Assembly: GCA_029747585.1 (NCBI GenBank)
Contig: JAPEVF010000538.1
Span: 1-31,441 of the forward strand
Direction: 5' to 3'
DNA: 31,441 bases
Source: Pleurotus djamor
Lineage: Eukaryota > Basidiomycota > Agaricomycetes > Agaricales > Pleurotaceae
The notes beneath the pieces were generated by a model. That model searched no databases. It worked only from the letters and a program-made list of their open reading frames with translations, and was not told where the DNA came from. The position numbers and the translations under genes were made by a program. Numbering within the stretch: the stretch's first letter is position 1; every line of letters begins with the position of its first letter. Positions 22,041-31,441 of this stretch are shown one piece after another.

Positions 22041-23683
22041 ATGGATCACCGGCAACCCGTCCCTACCGTCTCTGAAGATGAAGCTTATGCATACTACCAC
22101 GGCATTTCGCATTCTCCCCCAAAGCTCCTTTACCGTTCGGACCTACTCACCAATCCTTGGGTCCCTCAACCAGTCGGCCCGGGGACATGGCCCGCGCGTA
22201 AACAGGTTCTCGCTGTGTTTCGTCACCCACTCGCTGATGTATGGGAAGAAATGGGACCCAAGCTGCTGGACATCCTGGACCATGAGCACGTAGACTGGTC
22301 GACCGTCGATGTCTGCCGCTTCCTCACGTCCGAAAATCAGGTCCAGTCCCGCGGTCCTGTTGTCATCTGGGTCGGGGTCAACCCAGCTGGAGCAAATCGA
22401 ATAGAGGGGATGTATGTCGCTACTGGTCGCATCCTGGGGCTTCTCGACTCCTATAAGATAGAGGGTGTCACGGTTGAATGTCGTGAATCCGAACTCATCC
22501 AATTCTGCTCTAAGGGACCCTATCTCCTTTCCCTGGTTTCCTTCAAGGATCCCACACGCAATGTTCGTGGTCCTTTGACGCCAGCCCTTGGTCTTTCGAT
22601 TTGCGCTTCCGACAGAGTGCCTGAAGCGCAAGGGACTGTCGGGTTATACTTCGCCGAAGGTGGTGAAAGCGATGCCATTCTGGCTCTCACTTGCCACCAT
22701 GTTCTGTTCAAAGCAGACTTTGTTTCCGGCGGCGAACATTATTGTCGGGAACCTCATGATGCTTTTGAACCGAAAGCCGTACAGCTCCTCGGTAGCAGGG
22801 CCTTTCAACAATTCCAGGAAAGCGTCAACAACTCCATCAAGTATGTCAAGGCGGAGATCGCAGTTTATGAAGAGGAGATCGACAGGCCAAAGGTCAAGGC
22901 GGGTGTTGACCAGGACGACCTTGCTGGTGAGCTCCTCAAGAGTCGTGCAGCCCTCGGTCAGCTTCAGGCATTTGAGAAAAAGGTTAGCGAAGAATGGTGT
23001 TGTCCAGAACGGCGTGTCATTGGGCATGTTCGCTTCGCCCCCAAGAGGGCGTATAATGTTGGACCGGACGGTCTCACCGAGGATTGGGGTGTCATTGAGC
23101 TTGACAAGGAGAAGTTCAAGGACGCATTTAGCGGTAATGTGATGGACCTCAGTAAGTTACTGAACGTGTCCAAGAAGTTTCATAGCCTAACCAGTCACCC
23201 AAAGGTCCCAAAGGCTTACAAGTTATCCTTGGAACAATCCCCGACTCTAAATATCCCTTTAACAGTTTCCTTCATTTTGGCGATATCATCCCAGAAGAGG
23301 AACTTCGCCACCCCAAGACCATGCTCCCTGGCGGCGACGAACCCTGCCTTCTTGTTATGAAAAGTGGTGCCGCCACTGGCCTTACCATTGGTTGCGCTAC
23401 AGGGATACACTCTTTCGCTCGCGATGCTCTTGGCAGGCGCTCTAAAGAGTGGGCCATATACAACAATGAGGAAGAGACCTTTTCCAAGCCTGGCGACTCT
23501 GGCTCAGTCATCATCGATGGCAAGGGCCGGATTGGTGGCTTGTTGACATCCGGTACCGGAAAACCATTGGCGTCTGGAACGGATGTAACTTATGCGACGC
23601 CGATGGACTGGTTGTGGCCACGCATCAAAGAGACCTTCCCCCACGCCCATCTCCACCCAACCATGGACCCCGAAAATATGTAA
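22041..23683 (+). CDS. PA-clan trypsin-like serine protease, copy 2
   Basis: Exons 22041-23151 and 23205-23683, with a 53-nt intron at the same site and of the same length as in copy 1, encode 529 residues. The triad motifs are intact: LALTCHHVLF, TEDWGVIELD and GDSGSV. The start was set at ATG 22041 because the alignment with copy 1 begins there; the open frame upstream lacks similarity. By eye about 50 of 525 residues differ from copy 1. There are none in the roughly 65-residue block QVQSRGPVV...LLSLVS, and many in the helical insertion between the His and Asp motifs. Similarity continues about 75 bp past the stop. No decayed partner gene follows this copy. Confidence 0.8.
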
Positions 23684-24755
23684 TTTGTACAGATGCATCC
23701 TTTGTAGCTTCCAAACAGAAGAATTCGTTCCTCTAATTCAACCACTGTGACCTCAATTGTACTTCTTACTCATTGTGCACGTAACCTCTCTTTCGGGAGT
23801 CTCTAATCAGCCCCCCTGAGCCTTAAACTTGAAGCTTGAACCCCTATCAATTTTCGGCTTCGTTGCGAAGGGACCGACGTGCAGTTCGAAAGCTTGACTT
23901 TGGACACGAAACGTCAGGAGAGGGTATGCTCGATAGGAGCTTTGACTGCGGTTCAACCATATTTTCCAACTCCGCCAAGCTCGTCACTCGAACTTCACTT
24001 TCCGCTCACTTTCTATTCACTTTCCTGGTGACAGTACGTCACTAGAGTCCCACAAGCTTACATGTCTCAGGTGAGTGGGGGGCTCAGATGCCATCTCATA
24101 GGGAGCTGAGAACAATAGACGGTGTCATAAAAATGCGACACTGTTCCCCTGAGCACCTGTCGGAGTATGAAAGTTCAAATGAACTGGCTCCGCCGACTAA
24201 CGTCTACTTCACAATGGGTGAGTTGGTGACATATATCTCGCTCATCTCTATCTCTGGGAAAAATCTACCTCGTGAGGGTGGTTAAACGTTAATGCCGATT
24301 ATGGGTCTGGAAGGGAAGACTCATCTCCTGCTCGACTCCGATGCTGTCATCATCTCCGACCCATTATTAAGGCGGCGCGGCAGCCTCACTTCCCCAGTCA
24401 CGCATGTCTCTGCGTTCACATCAATCTAGCACATTCCCTACCTAGAAGATTGTGGATTGTGGGCAGCGAATGATTGGTGACATGACGAAGCCGAATGGCA
24501 TCGTTGGTCTTCTATAAAAGTTGGACGTCGAAGAAAACAAGATACTCAGCAGCTTTTGTTACCAATTCTCAGTGAGATAACTTCTCTTCTTCATTTCCCT
24601 TCACCCATACTCACTCCTACCGCTTTTCAGTCACATTCTTGCAACCTCGAAAGATTAACTTAGGTCACCCACTACTTTTGAACAAAGGTAGCCGTTGCTC
24701 TCCTTGATATGGCCTTGTTAATCACCTACTGATGCACTCTATCGTCCCAGTTACT
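23684..24755. other. long intergenic region upstream of the secreted peptide gene
   Basis: The first 75 bp match the 3' flank of protease copy 1. The rest has no recognisable gene. The last 250 bp look like a fungal promoter and leader: TATAAAA at 24513-24519, then a CT-rich leader, then a probable 5'-UTR intron at 24688-24750. Confidence 0.5.
24513..24519 (+). promoter_or_regulatory. TATA box of the secreted peptide gene
   Basis: TATAAAA lies 243 bp upstream of the ATG. It is followed by pyrimidine-rich leader sequence and a probable 63-nt leader intron (24688-24750, GTAGCC donor, CCCAG acceptor), which would bring the effective leader to roughly 150 nt. A strong TATA with a leader intron suits a highly or conditionally expressed gene. 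Confidence 0.55.
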
Positions 24756-24941
24756 ATGAAGTTCGCCGCCATCTTCGTTTTCGCAATCGCCGCTTTCGCC
24801 ACCAGCAGCGAAGCCCTTTCCTGTCAGGCTCAGAGCAGTCCCAGAAAGGGATACATGTGCGTTTTTGGCGAGTGTCCCAGGGGATGGCGACGCGTGTTCT
24901 GGGACTCTGGCTGCTTGCGCGGCCAGCGATGCTGCATCTGA
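24756..24941 (+). CDS. small secreted cationic six-cysteine peptide, beta-defensin-like spacing
   Basis: 61 residues. The start at 24756 is preferred over an in-frame ATG at 24732 because it opens a clean signal peptide (MKFAAIFVFAIAAFATSSEA, cleavage expected after Ala20) and the upstream ATG falls in a probable leader intron. The mature part is 41 residues with six Cys spaced C-x11-C-x4-C-x12-C-x5-C-C. It has six Arg and one Lys against two acids (net about +5) and is rich in Trp and Phe. The C-x4-C-x12-C-x5-CC half fits the beta-defensin spacing; the first interval is longer than usual. It is probably an antimicrobial or effector-type peptide outside the cell. Function is inferred from size, charge and cysteines only. 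Confidence 0.7.
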   Translation: MKFAAIFVFAIAAFATSSEALSCQAQSSPRKGYMCVFGECPRGWRRVFWDSGCLRGQRCCI

Positions 24942-25279
24942 TAGTGCTAAATGCGCCTCGTATTCATTTTCTGTCCCGGTATCATCATTGCTTTGTACAC
25001 GAGTCTTGAAGCCTCGCTTTGGATTCTCGATCTGTTGTTACCCCTATTAACCGCTTCGGCACCCCTGTAAGTATANCAGGCAGCAATGCGAACGACCACA
25101 ATGATGCCGCCAACCCTCATGAACACCTCAGCCAGCGTAAAGTCGGGCATAGTCTCGCACAAAGCCAGGAAATGCGTTTAACCAAGCAAAATACACTCTA
25201 AACACCTTTCTTCTATGGTGCCCATCAAGGACTCTGTCTATAAGGAGTAATTTCCAACAAGCGTCATTGGAATGCGTGC
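24942..25279. other. convergent intergenic region between the peptide and F-box genes
   Basis: 338 bp, presumably two 3' ends. It contains the N at 25076. No further gene seen. Confidence 0.5.
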
Positions 25280-26559
25280 TCACTTGTCCGAGCTCGATTC
25301 CGACAAATATACTAGCCCCTTCTCGTGCAAGTCAGACGATCGCACCTCTATCTGTTTCACGGCCAATTCCATGTCGTACCCACTCTCAAAAGAGAACTCC
25401 AGACTCTGTAACCACTGGAAGCGTTCCTCTTCCAGAATGCTCTCCAATTCTTTCCACTCAAATATCTCGAAGAATTGTGTCTCCCAATGGAAATACCGCG
25501 TCTGTACGTCGTAACGGATAGTCTGGATATGGGGCGAAGCCACGCGTTTCAAAGCTTCGATAGCTTGTCGACATTCATCTGGCGCGCGGATAGTTATTGA
25601 GAGTACTTCGAGGTTCGAAAACTCCGCGAGGTCATCTAGAGTATATCGCGGAAGAAGCGGTGAGTTATGGTTACTAGTCCGCCGCCGATGACTTCATAGG
25701 ACTTACAGGCGTCTGGGAATGCATGGATGTACAATGCCCTGAGAGAAGTTCTCGTAATTCGCTGACAGATATCCTTACAGGTCGTTCGGTCGACCATGCC
25801 GAGGTCTAATTCGGTGATCTCCAATGCGGTATCGTTCATCAACAACCAATCCACGAATTCCTCTGCTGATATGCTCCTCGTGCGGAGAACTCGCAGGCGC
25901 TCCGCTAGCCTTGCATTGGGAGGAGGCATAACATCGTACTCTCCCAGCTTGTACCAGTACACCTGCAAGAGTTCCAAATGCCGAAGCGAAGGGGTATTCT
26001 CAAGAAGAGCGGTAAGCTCGGCGATACAGGAAAATTTCAGTGAACGCAAGATCAACGTAGTGATGTTGGTCAGTGTCGGCGTAACGGCCGATAGAAAGGT
26101 AATTTTGTCTCCGTTGACGCGCCAGAGAGGTGACAGGCCGTCGAGGTCAAGTCGGCAAAGTCGAGGGGAGCTTATGAGTTTGGAAAAACGCGGGTAAGAA
26201 CCCTGTGAGACCTCTTCCACGGGGGAGTTTGCTTTTTCGGTGTAATCTGCTGGTAGAAAGGTCAACCCCGTCGTCGACTGGTCAATCGTAGAGTACGAGG
26301 AGGCAAGCAGGTCTTCTAGGATTCGGAGATCCCCTTGCTCCATGATTCTCAGCGTCTTGACTACAAGGCGGCGACTCAGGTAAAGCCAGTCTTTGGACAC
26401 CAAAGATGCCCGGAACGCAGTGTCACCACCGGCATGTCGCAGGTGTGTAAGAATCGTATCCGCCACATCCAACGGGATGTTCATGGACAGGGGTCGGTCC
26501 AGGGGTGGTGTGTCGGCCGGAGAGGGAGCTTTCGTACGGCGACCTGCTGCTATCCTCAT
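25280..26559 (-). CDS. F-box-like leucine-rich protein
   Basis: Two exons, complement of 25707-26559 and 25280-25635, with a 71-nt intron (GTAAGT donor, CTAG acceptor), give 402 residues. Residues 25-70 (MNIPLDVADTILTHL, FRASLVSKDWLYLSRR) match the F-box pattern common in mushroom F-box families, which dock onto Skp1 in SCF ubiquitin ligases. The rest has irregular leucine-rich repeats (LCRLDLDGL, ITTLILRSLKF, LRHLELLQVYW, ITELDLGMV, LRALYIHAF, LEVLSITI) likely to bind a substrate. These families are large and fast-evolving, so no specific partner is proposed. Divergent from the RING gene. Confidence 0.75.
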
Positions 26560-26921
26560 AGTTTCTGGGGAATGGATGAGTCATATTCTCAGAGAACTGC
26601 TGGAGTTTTATACCACCAAAGGGTCGCTGCAGAGCGCTCGATGCCATCAGAGAAAACTAAGTACCTGATGGGAGCCCTCGCCACCGGCGAAGTTGGCATG
26701 CCCCCGAGCTCATAGGACAATCCAGGACAATTCTCATCAGCTCTTTACGTTACAATTCTGCTCGTGTGCCTCAATTTAGCATAATTAGATGGACTTCCGA
26801 CGTACCTCCACGCAAGGCAGGAAGAGAAGACGAAGCCTCCCCCTGAAGCTCCTATTACACATGCACCCTGACTTGTGTCGCGAGGTGGTGCCTGGTGGTG
26901 CTGATGCCACCAACTCTGATC
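26560..26921. promoter_or_regulatory. divergent region between the F-box-like and RING genes
   Basis: 362 bp between divergent starts. A plus-strand open frame from 26789 enters the RING gene's first exon in a different frame and cannot be spliced to the RING exons with the sites seen. Additional upstream RING-gene exons cannot be excluded, since the frame stays open from 26847 and has another ATG at 26904. Confidence 0.4.
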
Positions 26922-27273
26922 ATGTCCACGCTAGTCAAGGCGAGGTCGACAGACAAAGAGAATCATCCAGTAAGCCTCCCTTGCAAGTACAAGCAACTTG
27001 GTTCATGAAGGATCCTCGCTTTTTAGCAAAGTTCTCGGCGGACTGGATATCAATGTCCTATCTGCCTGGATTCGCCCAAGGCAGCTAGCGCTACACGTTG
27101 CGGGCACGTCTTTTGCACTCCGTAAGTACATCCCGCGAAGAAAAATGGTTCATTGGTGACGGTTCTATAGATGCATCAAACGCGCGCTGTTGGACAATGC
27201 CTCATGTCCATCCTGCCGCAAAGGTGCTGTGGTCTGCCAGTTGCGGAAGATACACCTGGTACCGCCGCCTTGA
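26922..27273 (+). CDS. small RING-finger (C3HC4) protein, three exons
   Basis: The exons 26922-26969, 27027-27121 and 27171-27273 are too short to appear as long frames. They splice in frame (introns of 57 and 49 nt, GTAAGC and GTAAGT donors) to 81 residues, or 87 if ATG 26904 is used. The product is a nearly complete RING: CPICLDSP at 26-33, RCGHVFCTPC at 40-49 and CPSC at 60-63, giving ligands C26, C29, C41, H43, C46, C49, C60, C63. It is followed by QLRKIHLVPPP. RING proteins act as E3 ubiquitin ligases. The LRKIHL tail and spacing recall small STUbL-type proteins such as SLX8/RNF4, but the short N terminus shows no clear SUMO-interacting motif, so that is speculative. The stop is 39 bp from the convergent uS7m gene. 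Confidence 0.8.
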
Positions 27274-27312
27274 TACGAACCCCCATGTATATCAAGGACA
27301 CGTAAATGTAGA

Positions 27313-27977
27313 CTAGTGCGACCTTGCATTCCCACTGCGGGAATGTTAACTTCGTTTTGGTTGACACATATGGATGAGACGTACCGATTGACCATGGCAA
27401 ACCGATGTACTTCCTCCTTCGTTTTAAGGACGTCACTATTCCCTTGAATAATAGCAATAATCTCCCTGGCCAACCTCTCCTCCGCCGTACTCGCTGGCTT
27501 CTTCTCACTAGCCTTGAGAATCCACTGCACGGCGTACCGCACCCTCTCCTTCTCGCCCAGAGGCACGGGCTTGGCTACGTTCTTCGAAGCCACGCGGTGT
27601 ATCAAAGATTTCACGGCGGGGGAGGCCAATCGAATGGCTTCACGAAAAATTGGCACCGGGTCGGCGCGGGTGAAAGCGTGGATGTGTAGAAGCATTCTGG
27701 AGGTCGTACGAGCTGCTCTCGCGCGTTTTCCATCCTTCATTAGGCTATTCGTGAGGTAGCTAAGCAGGGGGTCGGACTCCGGTGGAATATCCATGATTGT
27801 GGGGGTACGAGCGGGAGATGGCGGTATTGCGGGTACGGAGGTTGAGGATTTTGCTATTGAGTTCGGCACCGAGCCTGCGAGCTCTTGGAAAGCATTCTTG
27901 AGCGTATTTTCGTCCCTCGTCGTGCTCATCTGGCGAGCCAGGCGAGGTACAATTCGTAGCATCGGCGAACGGAACAT
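27313..27977 (-). CDS. mitochondrial small-subunit ribosomal protein uS7m
   Basis: Two exons, complement of 27385-27977 and 27313-27334, with a 50-nt intron (GTACGT donor, CCGCAG acceptor), give 204 residues. Residues 1-25 are basic and hydroxylated (MFRSPMLRIVPRLARQMSTT), as in a mitochondrial presequence. The S7 domain follows: LTNSLMKDGKRARAARTTSR, PVPIFREAIRLASPAVKS, ERVRYAVQWILKAS, ERLAREIIAIIQG and HRFAMVNR. It helps bind the 3' domain of small-subunit rRNA. The 22-nt last exon encodes the short tail GNARSH; it was preferred to reading through the intron, which gives an implausible 66-residue extension. The yeast homologue is RSM7. Confidence 0.85.
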
Positions 27978-28039
27978 GGTAGAAATTCAGGAGGAAGTGA
28001 TGGGCGCTTACGATTTTTCAATTTTCTAACTTCGTTATC
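27978..28039. promoter_or_regulatory. 62-bp bidirectional promoter of uS7m and UTP25
   Basis: The two start codons point away from each other with only 62 bp between, so both transcripts must start within or very near this gap. No TATA box is evident. Confidence 0.7.
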
Positions 28040-30563
28040 ATGGCTATCGACGACGGGAACACAATCACGACACGACTCTTGACTCTGCTCAATGTATCAG
28101 CTACGAAGGCTGGTAAACGGAAATTGACTTATGAAGACGAACTTGTATCAGCGGAAAAGCTGAACAAGCGCAAAACGGTCCAATTTACCGACAAAAAANT
28201 TTGCTGCCTCTGAAGAAGACGACGACGATCAGGAAACAGGAAACCCAGAGGCAGATGGTGCTACTATACTTGAGGAGAATGACGACGCCATGGAGGCCCG
28301 AGGGGGGGAAGAAACTGAACCTGATGGTATGTTCGTCTGACCTTGATATCGCTTTCTAACTCTGCTTCGGTCTGGAAGATAGTCAACACAGCTACGATGC
28401 CCATTTTGGCACGAAACCCGTTGATCTGAGTGAAGCATCTAGAAATGCTGTCGAAAATCATTCATGGTCATATTCACCAATACAACTTGGTCGTCTGGGT
28501 TCTGCTACCCTTTCTCTGCCAGGAGACGTGAAACCTGGAGAACCAAGCAAGTCAAAAGTTTGTGAACGGATCGTCTTCCCCGCTATCGACGAATTGTTGA
28601 TAAAGCCAGTAGATCCTTGACCGACTGACATCTCCCTTCGAAGCTCAGCAGAAACAACTGACCAAAGGTACCCTGTCATCTCCATCGTCCCCTGTGCCAT
28701 GACTGATTTTTTCCAGAGCAAGTCGAATATCAAAATGAGCTCTTGACAGCCTTGTCGTCTCGCAGAGACCTCTATCTCCCGGCTTCGCCGTCGGAGGTTC
28801 TCAAATGCTCGAGAGAGGCTATCTCTCTCCATGCAATTGACCACATTACAAGGTTCGTTGCCCCTCCGGTTTCTGACATTCTGTAGCTCAACTAACGAAG
28901 GGCTTAGAAAGAGGCGAAGAGTGCTCAAAAATAACGAGCGCATCGCACATGCACTGAAAGCAAACCCAGACGCACCAACACCCGACGATATCCAAGACCA
29001 AGGCTTCACTCGGCCATCAGTCCTCATACTCCTACCTTTCAGAAACTCCGCTCTCCGATGGTTCCGTGCTATCACATCACACACCCCTTCTCCCTCGTAT
29101 CAAATAGAAAACCAAGCTCGTTTTCTGGCCGAGTATGGTCTTCCAGCTGGTGCTATTGACAAAATAACATCAGCGGAACCTGGAACGTACCCAAAAGACC
29201 ATGTCGACACGTTCGAAGGGAATATAGATGACAATTTCAGGATTGGGATCAAGCTCACTCGAAAAAGTGTCAAGATGTTCTCAGAATTTTACGGATCGGA
29301 CATAATCATGGCAAGCCCCCTCGCTCTCCGCCTGTCAATTGAGAAAGAAAAGTATGTTTCTACCTTTATGGACCTACGGCTTGATACCAACTTGGCCTTT
29401 CTAGGAACGCTGATTTTCTTTCTTCCATTGAGATGGTCATTGTTGATCAGACGGATGCCTTGTTAATGCAAAATTGGGATCACGTTCAGGTAGTTCTTCT
29501 CCCGTATGGACCCCCTCTGCGTGCTTATTTGCCTCTAGTTCGTGTTCTCCAATCTCAACAAATTACCAAAAGAATCGCATGACACCGACTTTTCCCGAGT
29601 AAAGCCTTGGTATCTTGACTCACAGTAAGGATTTCTTTCCGTCCCCCCATGATCAGATCATTCGTATGCCTTTTCCTAGTGCTGGCTACCTCCGACAATC
29701 CATCTTGATCTCTGCCTTTGAGACCCCTGAGACGAGGGCATTGTATAACTCTCAGCTAAAGAATGTCTCGGGACGGATGAAGATAGAAAAACGATGGTCA
29801 CCTGTGGATATTCCTGAGGGTATCAATCAGGTACTCCTTCCACCCAGCTCTCGTCCTTGACTTAAGCTAATGCCTCTGATAGCAATTTATCCACTTTGAC
29901 TGCCCGAATCCAAAAGAAGAGCATGACAAGCGCTTCAATTTCTTCACAACCCAAGTAAGAGACCTTCGCGTTTCCTCCCTTCGTTATGCTAACTTTGTGA
30001 TGCTCTAGCTCCTGCCCTCTGTCCTCAAGTCGGCTGTTCAAAGCGCCAACACGGTTGTCTTCGTCCCCTCATCGTTTGACTTTATCCGCGTCCACAACTA
30101 CTTCAGGAAAGATGGTGGTGTCACATTCGCGGTCCTCTCTGAGTAGGCTCTTCAGCCGTTTCCCAGTGATGCTTTGTCTCACGCCGCTTCCCAGATACTC
30201 CTCTAATCAAGACATCTCACGAGCGCGGCAGGCCTTTTTCTCAGGGAAGGCTTCATTCCTGCTCATCAGCGAAAGGTTCCATTTCTACCGCCGGTCAGTT
30301 ATCTTTACCTCCCATATACCACGACATGCACATACTCACCCCGTTTACCCATTAGCTACAAAATCAGAGGTATCCGCAACCTCATCTTCTATGGGCCACC
30401 CGATCACCCACAATACTTCACGGAATTCCTCTCGTACCCATTTTTGGATGACGACGTTGAGGCCGCTGATATCACCTGCCGCGTACTCTACACCAAATAC
30501 GACTGGTTCCGCTTAGAGCGGATAGCAGGAACTGAGGCTGCCCTTGAGCTAGTAAAAAGTTAG
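28040..30563 (+). CDS. UTP25: U3 snoRNA-associated protein UTP25 (DEAD-box-derived, 18S rRNA processing)
   Basis: Twelve exons (28040-28326, 28379-28608, 28649-28667, 28717-28852, 28908-29351, 29405-29489, 29539-29624, 29680-29830, 29883-29954, 30009-30142, 30195-30293, 30356-30563) give 649 residues if the N at 28199 is dropped as a spurious base after an A run. The 40-nt third intron and the 19-nt exon are the least certain parts. An acidic N terminus is followed by two helicase-like lobes: [52 protein letters not shown], a degenerate motif II ([16 protein letters not shown]), then [18 protein letters not shown] and [20 protein letters not shown]. The lost DEAD motif is typical of UTP25, a nucleolar SSU-processome component thought to lack helicase activity. 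Confidence 0.92.
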
Positions 30564-31441
30564 TTGTATCTTGCCTCTTTATGGGACACCGTCGTACGTA
30601 CTTGGTGTAATCCTCAATCAACCCTTTCAAAAGTCCCGGAGAATAGTCCATATTCCCGCTGCACGTTCCTCATAGGTCGTGATGCACTAGTCTACTGCTT
30701 GATCCTACACTGGGTGCGTTGACAGGTGGATCGGTTAGTGCTTGCACTCTCACAGGCTATATTCTTTTCTTCCGTCATCCGTCATCGATCACCCGTCACC
30801 GGCTAGTGAGACTTCCCAAATGTTTACTCGGGGTATGCAGTCGGTCTCTACTGGACAATCCTCGATTACTCTACGCTTCGTGAGTCCATGAAGCCTGGCC
30901 AGTTGGTGAAGTTGAGTGACGAGACCACCGCTCATTTGATTTTCTCAAGTTGCCCATCCTACTCTAGACGCCTGACAGGTCCAATGGTCGCATCTTTTAC
31001 TAGTAATGTACGTTCCATCGACTATTTGAGTAATTTAGTCTAACGCCGTCTCTAGCGTGTAAACTAACGCGCTCCGTAACCTGAACTCTCGTGTATAAAA
31101 CCTCACGGGGAGGTAAGTGATTTCCTTGTCTTTCAGCAGCAGCTTTCTAATGAACTGCGTTAACAGCTGAAGACGAACCCAATACCTTGCTGTTTAATGC
31201 AGCAGGGATCAACACCTTCGGCGATCCGTTAAGTCGGAAATCGCGAAGAACAAATCAAATAACCCAGACCGACCAACCTTGAAGTACGCCTCCAAATTCC
31301 ACGGCACTTCTCCCCCATCCTCCTCCCCTCCTCCAATCGACCACCTGCCTTATACCATGCGTCATCATACTCCCCNTGTCCCCGACCTCTGCATCCAATA
31401 CCCGTACCCACAATCCCGAAACATTAATCCTCTATACCTAC
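30564..31441. other. non-coding right end of the window
   Basis: 878 bp without a recognisable gene. The only 60-codon frame (minus, 31229-31411) is low-complexity and contains an N. A TATA-like GTATAAAAC at about 31092-31100 could belong to a gene starting beyond the window. Minor imperfect short repeats (cgtcatc/cgtcacc) occur near 30775-30805. Confidence 0.45.

Noticed and set aside
26789..27088. 99-codon plus-strand frame as a gene of its own
   Set aside because: It overlaps the RING gene's first two exons in another frame. The RING reading preserves all eight zinc ligands, while this frame shows no domain.
27165..27312. C-terminal extension of uS7m by reading through
   Set aside because: A canonical 50-nt intron (GTACGT...CCGCAG) removes it and gives a short tail of the expected kind. 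The extension also overlaps the RING gene's last exon in antisense.
1..31441. CRISPR array, bacterial operon or riboswitch
   Set aside because: The window is eukaryotic by its introns and gene content. No regular repeat-spacer array was found; the short tandem repeats seen are microsatellites or transposon repeats.

Overview
The window looks like a gene-dense nuclear contig of a filamentous basidiomycete, most likely Agaricomycetes. Genes carry many very short GT-AG introns (about 48-72 nt) with ctaac/ctaat-type branch sites. The conserved proteins are basidiomycete-like: an intersectin-type endocytic scaffold, fungal prephenate dehydrogenase, UTP25, mitochondrial uS7m and a leucine-rich F-box-type protein. 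The remaining proteins look like families expanded in mushrooms. Five isolated N characters sit in or beside short homopolymers. Two of them fall inside genes, where dropping the N restores the frame, so some apparent frameshifts are probably assembly artefacts.

Layout. Positions 1-5500 are transposon-derived. A degenerate LTR-retrotransposon-like unit (459-4096, flanked by the 5-bp duplication CGGTG) contains a decayed multi-exon gene and a nested 611-bp insertion in its right LTR. It is followed by a decayed zinc-finger/Plavaka-like transposase head (about 4585-5310). A three-exon HNH-like gene lies at 5559-7040. On the minus strand come a multiply frameshifted gene (7071-9616) and, just upstream of it, a PA-clan trypsin-like protease gene (9697-11333).

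The core is conserved: TYR1 (11830-13532, six exons), a small disordered-protein gene (13601-14315, minus) and a large 18-exon Cin1/intersectin gene (14907-21577). A second protease copy in inverted orientation (22041-23683) closes this block, so two roughly 90% identical protease genes flank TYR1-Cin1 as a 1.7-kb inverted repeat.

The right part holds a small secreted six-cysteine cationic peptide gene (24756-24941), an F-box-like gene (25280-26559, minus), a tiny three-exon RING-finger gene (26922-27273) that has no long ORF, uS7m (27313-27977, minus) and UTP25 (28040-30563). The last two are divergent and share a 62-bp promoter. The final 880 bp hold no recognisable gene.

There is no operon logic here. 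The points of most interest are the inverted protease pair with its coiled-coil insertion and decayed neighbour, the defensin-like peptide, the hidden RING gene, and the nested retroelement with its intron-bearing cargo. All exon coordinates were derived by reading splice sites and reading frames by eye, without transcript data.
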